A program made the translations under genes and the position numbers. From an uncultured Eubacteriales bacterium (GTDB lineage: Bacteria; Bacillota; Clostridia; Christensenellales; UBA1242), in NCBI GenBank assembly GCA_900557645.1, contig USSZ01000024.1, positions 1-15,736 on the forward strand: DNA of 15,736 nucleotides. The letters run 5' to 3'. The notes beneath the pieces are model-generated. The model did not search any database and was not told the DNA's origin. It saw only the letters and a program-made list of their open reading frames with translations. This document shows, piece by piece, positions 11,224-15,736 of the stretch (positions are counted from its first letter, which is position 1; every line of letters begins with the position of its first letter).

Positions 11224-13611
11224 ATGAAAAAATTTTTTGGATTTGTTTTATCTTTATTTCTTGTTTTGAGTGGTGGAATTGTTGTAGGGATTCCTACATA
11301 TTCTTTTGCTGAAGATAATGATGCTGTAAATTTAACAATTTCAACTCCAGATGAATTTGTATCAACATTTAAAGCGTCAACAACTTACAATAATCAGAAT
11401 GTAAATATTACATTAACTGCAGACCTTGATTTTTCTGAAACAGATTTATCTTCAATTTATCAAACAAAGAATACATTTTGTGGAACTTTTGATGGAAATG
11501 GCTGGACAATTTCAAATATTAATTTATCTTCTGAATTTTTATATTATGGGTTAATTCCTTATGCAAAAGATGCGACAATTAAAAATTTATCTGTAACGGG
11601 AGATGTAAAATTTACATTTAAAGAGGATAATATTCAAGAAATATTTGCAGGTATAATAGTTGGATATGGTGAAAACACAGTTATTGAGAATTGCGAACTA
11701 AACAATGTTAAAGTTATAACAGAAGAAATGCCACAAGAACCAGAAAACAGTTTTATTAATTTGGCAAAAAATGAAGAAGAAAAAGAACCAAGAATTGAGC
11801 AAGAACGCACTTTAATAGATATTCCAGTTTATTCAAATATCAACTTTGGTGCACTTGCTGGTAAAATGATAGGAAACCCAAGAACAGGTATTTTGGCTGA
11901 AGGTGAAGCAAATATAGTAAATTGTGTTTCTTATTATGATATTAATGTGAATATAAACAAAAATTCAACATTATCTGTTGGTGGTCTTGTAGGAACACTT
12001 GAACAAGCATACATATTAAATTGTTTAAGTTTTGGAGATATAACATATTCAAATAGCACAGCACAAACTTATTCATCTTCTTCTGAACAATATTTTGGTG
12101 GTGCTGTAGGTTATATGATTGGTGCAAACTCAATGATTAAAAATACCTGTTATGGTGGAAATATTTCTTCTGAAACAGACAATTCAACATTAAAAGTATA
12201 CGAGGGTGCTATTGTAGGTGGTGTTTCACCATCTAGTAAAATAACTGTTAATAATATAAACTTTGATTATTATACAGATGACCTTAATGCAATAGGATAT
12301 ATTTCATCTCCTATTACTAGTGAAAAAATTCAACAAGTAAATTTAATTTCAAGAAATTTTCTTTTAAATAGTGAAAATTTTGATGTTGCAAGTCCTGTAT
12401 GGAATTTTGATGAAATATGGATGCAAGTTAATTCAGAGTTGCATCTTCAACAATTTCAAAGTTTTGATTTTTCATTTAATCAAGTTCTTGATGTAACTTC
12501 AGTAATTGATAATGCCTCTTTTGTTATTGGAGATGAAGAGTATTCTGAAAGTATTTCGGTAAAATATGGGACAACCATATATTTAAGTATTAATTTTAAA
12601 AATGAATATATTGGCTATTATGAATTATCTTCAGTATTATTAAATTCTAACATATTAAATCTGAATTTGAATTATAATCAATATGTAGTTCAAGATGAAG
12701 GTGGAAATGTTATAGGATATAAAATACCAATTACTGTAAGTGATTTAACAGATGGAAGTTATTCATTCACAGTAAGTGCCAAATTATATGATTGTGTTAT
12801 TACAGTATCAGATGATGCAAAATTAAATAAACAAGGTGGCGTAAGAAGCACTGATGCAAGTTCAACAACTGAAGAAATGCCGATTCCTTTTACGTATGGT
12901 TCAGCAGTTCGAAGAATAATTGCTGTTGGTAATGGCATTTATAGTTTTGATTATTGGGAATTATATTATATTCAAGAAGATGGTTCTCTTCAAAAAGTTG
13001 ATTTTGAAGAGGATACTGATAGCACAGTAACGATCAAATTTGGAGTTGCTCCTTTCAATAAAGAATTTAAGTTGGTTGCTTATTTTACAAGTGAAGGTGC
13101 TATAAAGGTTGGTGTTGCGAATTATAATCAATCTCAAATAAAATCAATTACTATTGGTGGTCAATTATATGATGGTGAAAATATTTCAGTATCTCCAAAT
13201 AATTCAAGACTTACTCTTGAAATAGTAACAAATAAAAATTATATTCTTGATTATCAATCTTTTATGACAAATTTACAAAATACTTATGGTTCTTCAGTAA
13301 TAATGATGTCAAGTGATCCTGCAACAGATGAAACTACTGGTGAAACAACTTATAAATTTAGCATGAATATGAAGGTTATTCAAGATTTAGAAAACAATGA
13401 ATTACCTCTTTCATTGACAATTGTTCAAGATACATCAAATAATGGAAGCGACCTTTTGTGGCTGTATATAACTATACCTGCTGTTGTAGTTGTAATTGCA
13501 GGAGTCGTTACATTTATTCTTCTTAAACGTCGCGGGGGACGAGGTGGTAAAGGAGGAAAGACTCCAAAACAAGAAGAGAAAAAATCTTCTTATAAAGATT
13601 ATTATGTATAA
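11224..13611 (+). CDS. Large surface protein with GLUG-type beta-helix repeats and C-terminal anchor
   Basis: The 795-residue protein has a signal peptide (residues 1-29, ending TYSFA before EDND). The first ~100 residues include FDGNGWTISNINL and DATIKNLSVTGDV, the kind of strand repeats that open a right-handed beta-helix. Between about 205 and 325 come GLUG-like units: FGALAGKMIG ... NIVNCVSYYDINV, VGGLVGTLEQAYILNCLSFGDI and FGGAVGYMIG ... IKNTCYGGNIS. The central and C-terminal part is beta-rich and unassigned. A membrane helix at about 745-767 (YITIPAVVVVIAGVVTFILL) is followed by KRRGGRGGKGGK and a polar tail ending in tyrosines. There is no LPxTG sorting motif, so it is membrane-anchored with most of the chain outside. 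AAGAAGGA supports the ATG at 11224. It is probably an adhesin or structural surface protein; the ligand is unknown. The two-gene-convergent terminator at 13696-13762 ends it. Confidence 0.85.
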   Translation: MKKFFGFVLSLFLVLSGGIVVGIPTYSFAEDNDAVNLTISTPDEFVSTFKASTTYNNQNVNITLTADLDFSETDLSSIYQTKNTFCGTFDGNGWTISNINLSSEFLYYGLIPYAKDATIKNLSVTGDVKFTFKEDNIQEIFAGIIVGYGENTVIENCELNNVKVITEEMPQEPENSFINLAKNEEEKEPRIEQERTLIDIPVYSNINFGALAGKMIGNPRTGILAEGEANIVNCVSYYDINVNINKNSTLSVGGLVGTLEQAYILNCLSFGDITYSNSTAQTYSSSSEQYFGGAVGYMIGANSMIKNTCYGGNISSETDNSTLKVYEGAIVGGVSPSSKITVNNINFDYYTDDLNAIGYISSPITSEKIQQVNLISRNFLLNSENFDVASPVWNFDEIWMQVNSELHLQQFQSFDFSFNQVLDVTSVIDNASFVIGDEEYSESISVKYGTTIYLSINFKNEYIGYYELSSVLLNSNILNLNLNYNQYVVQDEGGNVIGYKIPITVSDLTDGSYSFTVSAKLYDCVITVSDDAKLNKQGGVRSTDASSTTEEMPIPFTYGSAVRRIIAVGNGIYSFDYWELYYIQEDGSLQKVDFEEDTDSTVTIKFGVAPFNKEFKLVAYFTSEGAIKVGVANYNQSQIKSITIGGQLYDGENISVSPNNSRLTLEIVTNKNYILDYQSFMTNLQNTYGSSVIMMSSDPATDETTGETTYKFSMNMKVIQDLENNELPLSLTIVQDTSNNGSDLLWLYITIPAVVVVIAGVVTFILLKRRGGRGGKGGKTPKQEEKKSSYKDYYV

Positions 13612-13695
13612 TTATAATTTCTAAAATTAAAAATTGATTATCTTAAATTTTAAATGCTAGAAATTATAGCAAAGGTATAAATAAGAAAAGAATAT

Positions 13696-13762
13696 AAAAA
13701 GACTACTCTAGAAAAATTCTTATACTAATAAGAATCTTCATTTTAAAGGTAGTCTTTTTTTT
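13696..13762. terminator. Bidirectional terminator between convergent genes
   Basis: Outer arms AAAAAGACTAC (13696-13706) and GTAGTCTTTTT (13749-13759) pair perfectly, with an inner hairpin ATTCTTAT/ATAAGAAT (13716-13723, 13728-13735). The T tract follows on the plus strand and the A tract gives a T tract on the minus strand. It serves the surface-protein gene and the substrate-binding lipoprotein gene. Confidence 0.8.
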
Positions 13763-13781
13763 GTTCTTCTTTAATAAAATT

Positions 13782-14813
13782 TTAGTTTTTATCAGATAAT
13801 TTTTCTGCAATAGAGTTGTCAACAATGTCTGCAAATTTTGGTGAGTAAGTTACACCAATATCTTTTCCTTGTGTTGAGTTGATTATTTCAAGCATAGTGT
13901 CAAAAGAACTTTCACTTAAAATAAAGTCATCAGACCAAGCATCAATAGAAAGATATTGTTTTACAGCAATTTCAAGTTCTTCTATGCTCATGCCAGAGAA
14001 TGAAGGTAACAATGCTTCTGCTGCTTTGGTGGCACTTTGAGTTGAGATATAAATATAACCATTATATACAGCAGTTAGAAACTTTTCGGCTTTATCTGCG
14101 TTGTTTGCTAAATAATTTTCTGTTGCTGCAAAGCAGGTATATGGAAGATAACCTGAATAATCTCCAACAGCATCAAGAACATAGCCATTACCTTCTTTTT
14201 CAAGATTGGTTGCAGTAGGTTCGAAAAGAGTGCAATATTCACAACGTGAAGTAATAAATTCACTTCCAATCATTGCGAAAGAAACATCTTTTCTTAAGTT
14301 TACTTCTCCTGAAGCAGTGTTTGTTCCGATTGTCAATCCTGCTTGCTTAATAATATACTCAAGTGTCATTGCAGGGAAACCACCAGCACGACCACCAATG
14401 ATAGTTGTGCCTTTTAAAGATTCAAGTGAGAAGTCAGAGATATCATCTCTTGAAACGAAGAAAGAACCATCTTTTTGTGTTAATTGTCCAAAAATGACAG
14501 GTTGATTTTGTTTTCCATCAGCATAAACAACTTGTTCTGGACCAACTAAAACAATGTCGGCACTGCCACTTATAAGGGCAGTCATTGAAGCGTCAGATCC
14601 AGAAGAACTTTCAATTGTTACATCAAGTCCTTGGTCTTCAAAATAACCCAAATTATAAGCCGCATATAAAGGAGCATAAAATATGCTGTGTGTAACCTCA
14701 TTTAATCTTATTTTATTGTCATTATTTTCACCACAGCCTACAAATATTAAGCACGAGACCATACAAATAAGAAGACAAGTGATAAAAATAGAGATATTTT
14801 TAATTTTTTGCAT
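13782..14813 (-). CDS. ABC transporter substrate-binding lipoprotein (NMT1/SsuA/ThiY type)
   Basis: The 343-residue protein is of normal length. It begins with a lipoprotein signal ending in LIFVGC (lipidated Cys27). It then reads as an NMT1/THI5-like binding protein: LNEVTHSIFYAPLYAAYNLG, YFEDQGLDVTIESSSGSDAS, TALISGSADIVLVGPEQVV and LKGTTIIGGRAGGFPAMTLEYI are the standard early motifs of SsuA/ThiY/TauA-like proteins. These bind small molecules such as alkanesulfonates, nitrate or thiamin precursors and hand them to an ABC permease. The substrate cannot be told here; a Cys-rich loop (SRCEYC) lies in the second lobe. AAGGAGG precedes the ATG by about 5 bases. No permease or ATPase gene accompanies it: a terminator lies downstream, and rsmD is divergent upstream. 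Confidence 0.9.
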   Translation of the reverse strand: MQKIKNISIFITCLLICMVSCLIFVGCGENNDNKIRLNEVTHSIFYAPLYAAYNLGYFEDQGLDVTIESSSGSDASMTALISGSADIVLVGPEQVVYADGKQNQPVIFGQLTQKDGSFFVSRDDISDFSLESLKGTTIIGGRAGGFPAMTLEYIIKQAGLTIGTNTASGEVNLRKDVSFAMIGSEFITSRCEYCTLFEPTATNLEKEGNGYVLDAVGDYSGYLPYTCFAATENYLANNADKAEKFLTAVYNGYIYISTQSATKAAEALLPSFSGMSIEELEIAVKQYLSIDAWSDDFILSESSFDTMLEIINSTQGKDIGVTYSPKFADIVDNSIAEKLSDKN

Positions 14814-14901
14814 TTTTCCTCCTTACAAAAAACAATTTATGAATTTTTTTGTATTGATGTGAACATTATTAATAAAATGTTTTGTAAAAAAGATTAAATT
14901 G

Positions 14902-14930
14902 TTGAAACTTTTTATTTTTTTTGTTAAAAT
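14902..14930 (+). promoter_or_regulatory. Promoter of rsmD, leaderless geometry
   Basis: TTGAAA (14902-14907), a 17-base spacer and TAAAAT (14925-14930). The ATG begins at 14937, six bases after the -10 box, so transcription should begin at the start codon. TTTTGTAAAA at 14880-14889 lies upstream. Confidence 0.7.
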
Positions 14931-14936
14931 AAAAAT

Positions 14937-15494
14937 ATGAGAGTTACAGCAGGAAAGTTAAAAGGACGAAAATTATTAGAAAATAAGTTCGATCATATCA
15001 GACCAACGGCAGATGTAGTAAAACAATCTATATTTAACAAGTTGACATATGATATTCAAGATGCTTCCGTTCTTGATTTGTTTGGTGGAACAGGAGCATT
15101 AGGAATAGAGGCATATAGTCGTGGTGCAAAAAAAGTTGTAATTGTAGATAAAGATTTTCGTTCAATAAAAATGATTAAAGAAAATATAACAAACTTAAAG
15201 ATTGATGAAAAATGCATAAGAGTTTATAAGGCAAGTTATGAAGATGCGATAAAAAGATTGGAAAATGAAAAATTTGATATAATTATAATTGACCCACCAT
15301 ATAAAAGTGGTTTTTATGAAAATGCATTAAAATTGATTTTTAAGTTTAATTTATTGGCTAATAACGGGATAATTGTTTGTGAGCATGATAAAAAAGATGA
15401 TTTTGATTATTCTCCTTTTCAAGTTATAGATGAAAAAATTTATGGTATTAAAAAAGTAACTTATCTGAGTTGTTTTAAAGATGAACAAATTTAG
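14937..15494 (+). CDS. rsmD: 16S rRNA (guanine-966-N2)-methyltransferase RsmD
   Basis: RsmD methylates G966 of 16S rRNA during small-subunit assembly, using S-adenosylmethionine. The 185-residue length is typical. Motifs in order are the N-terminal MRVTAGKLKGRKL and IRPTADVVKQSIFNKL (the family's RIIaGkwrGRkL and RPTtdrvREalFn), the SAM-binding loop VLDLFGGTGALGIEAYSRGA (about 45-64), the acidic VDKD strand end, and the catalytic IIDPPY (about 117-122) of N6/N2-type methylases. There is no ribosome binding site: the bases before the ATG are TTAAAATAAAAAT, and the -10 box sits 6 bases away, so a leaderless mRNA is likely. In many Firmicutes coaD follows rsmD, but here a terminator follows and the remaining 170 bases show no coaD start. 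Confidence 0.95.
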   Translation: MRVTAGKLKGRKLLENKFDHIRPTADVVKQSIFNKLTYDIQDASVLDLFGGTGALGIEAYSRGAKKVVIVDKDFRSIKMIKENITNLKIDEKCIRVYKASYEDAIKRLENEKFDIIIIDPPYKSGFYENALKLIFKFNLLANNGIIVCEHDKKDDFDYSPFQVIDEKIYGIKKVTYLSCFKDEQI

Positions 15495-15519
15495 AAAAAA
15501 TTAAAGAAAAAATCTAAAT

Positions 15520-15563
15520 ATAAAAACGTGAATTCGATTTATGATCTAATCCACGTTTTTATT
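15520..15563 (+). terminator. Intrinsic terminator after rsmD
   Basis: ATAAAAACGTG (15520-15530) pairs perfectly with CACGTTTTTAT (15552-15562) around a 21-base loop. The T tract lies within the right arm, and it could act on both strands. Confidence 0.7.
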
Positions 15564-15736
15564 ATAAGTTTCATGTTTATTGTTATTTTTATTTATAGAT
15601 TTGTTTTTATATGTTGTAATATTTTTCAATTTGATTGCGAATTATAATTATTTAAAAGTTAATTATATCGAATTCTTTAAGCGAAAGAATTTATTTATAA
15701 TATTTATATTATTAAATTACAATTTTAGATAATAGG
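15564..15736. other. AT-rich end of window, no gene seen
   Basis: No open frame with a start signal is visible. A small hairpin, ATTCTTT/AAAGAAT around 15671-15690, lacks a clear T tract. A promoter for a gene beyond the window cannot be excluded. Confidence 0.4.

Noticed and set aside
14000..14505. Plus-strand open frames inside the substrate-binding protein gene, and similar opposite-strand frames elsewhere
   Set aside because: They lack ribosome binding sites and family motifs and lie wholly over well-supported genes on the other strand.
15660..15695. Hairpin near the end of the window as a terminator on the minus strand
   Set aside because: It is a short 7-bp stem without a proper T tract, and no minus-strand gene is seen beside it.

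Overview
The window is strongly AT-rich, with purine-rich Shine-Dalgarno sites (GGAGG/AAGGAG type), tRNA genes that encode their own CCA ends, lipoprotein signal peptides, a gram-positive-type LexA and a Spo0A-like DNA-binding protein. Together these point to a low-GC Firmicute, most likely an uncultured, gut-type clostridial lineage. The genus cannot be named from this sequence.

Layout. (1) 1-2508 is host chromosome: a DegV-family fatty-acid-binding protein, an unknown lipoprotein, and a collagen-like surface protein broken by two single-base losses in homopolymers. (2) 2780-5437 is a decayed integrative element in the 3' end of a tRNA-Lys(CTT) gene. It has a displaced tRNA 3' fragment (att repeat) that kept its own terminator, repeated TTTTAGACA sites at both ends (candidate integrase arm sites), a three-gene membrane/LURP-one-related operon, and only the catalytic 3' part of a tyrosine integrase. 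The two att copies differ at exactly two bases, which pair with each other in the tRNA T-stem (49:65). (3) 5677-7451 is a regulatory cluster: a divergent ribbon-helix-helix protein, a stand-alone Spo0A C-terminal (effector) domain protein, LexA with a large inverted-repeat operator, and a small zinc-ribbon protein. (4) 7676-7912 on the minus strand holds tRNA-Leu(CAA), an unassigned structured RNA candidate and a terminator. (5) 8051-11075 has phage-type genes without a phage: a sigma-region-4/ArpU-like regulator and a complete large terminase, separated by a convergent SH3-domain membrane protein. (6) 11224-15494 is ordinary host content: a large GLUG/beta-helix-type surface protein anchored by a C-terminal membrane segment, an orphan NMT1/SsuA-type substrate-binding lipoprotein, and RsmD.

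How the parts may work together. The promoter of the Spo0A-like gene and that of the ArpU-like gene share two kinds of upstream sequence: TGNCGAA words (the known 0A box) and TTTTGTAAAA/TTTTACAAAA inverted repeats. This suggests, by inference only, that the small Spo0A-like protein or its RHH neighbour controls the phage-type regulator. Several genes (rsmD, the SH3 protein and perhaps the Spo0A-like gene) have a -10 box 6-7 bases before the ATG and no ribosome binding site, as expected for leaderless mRNAs.
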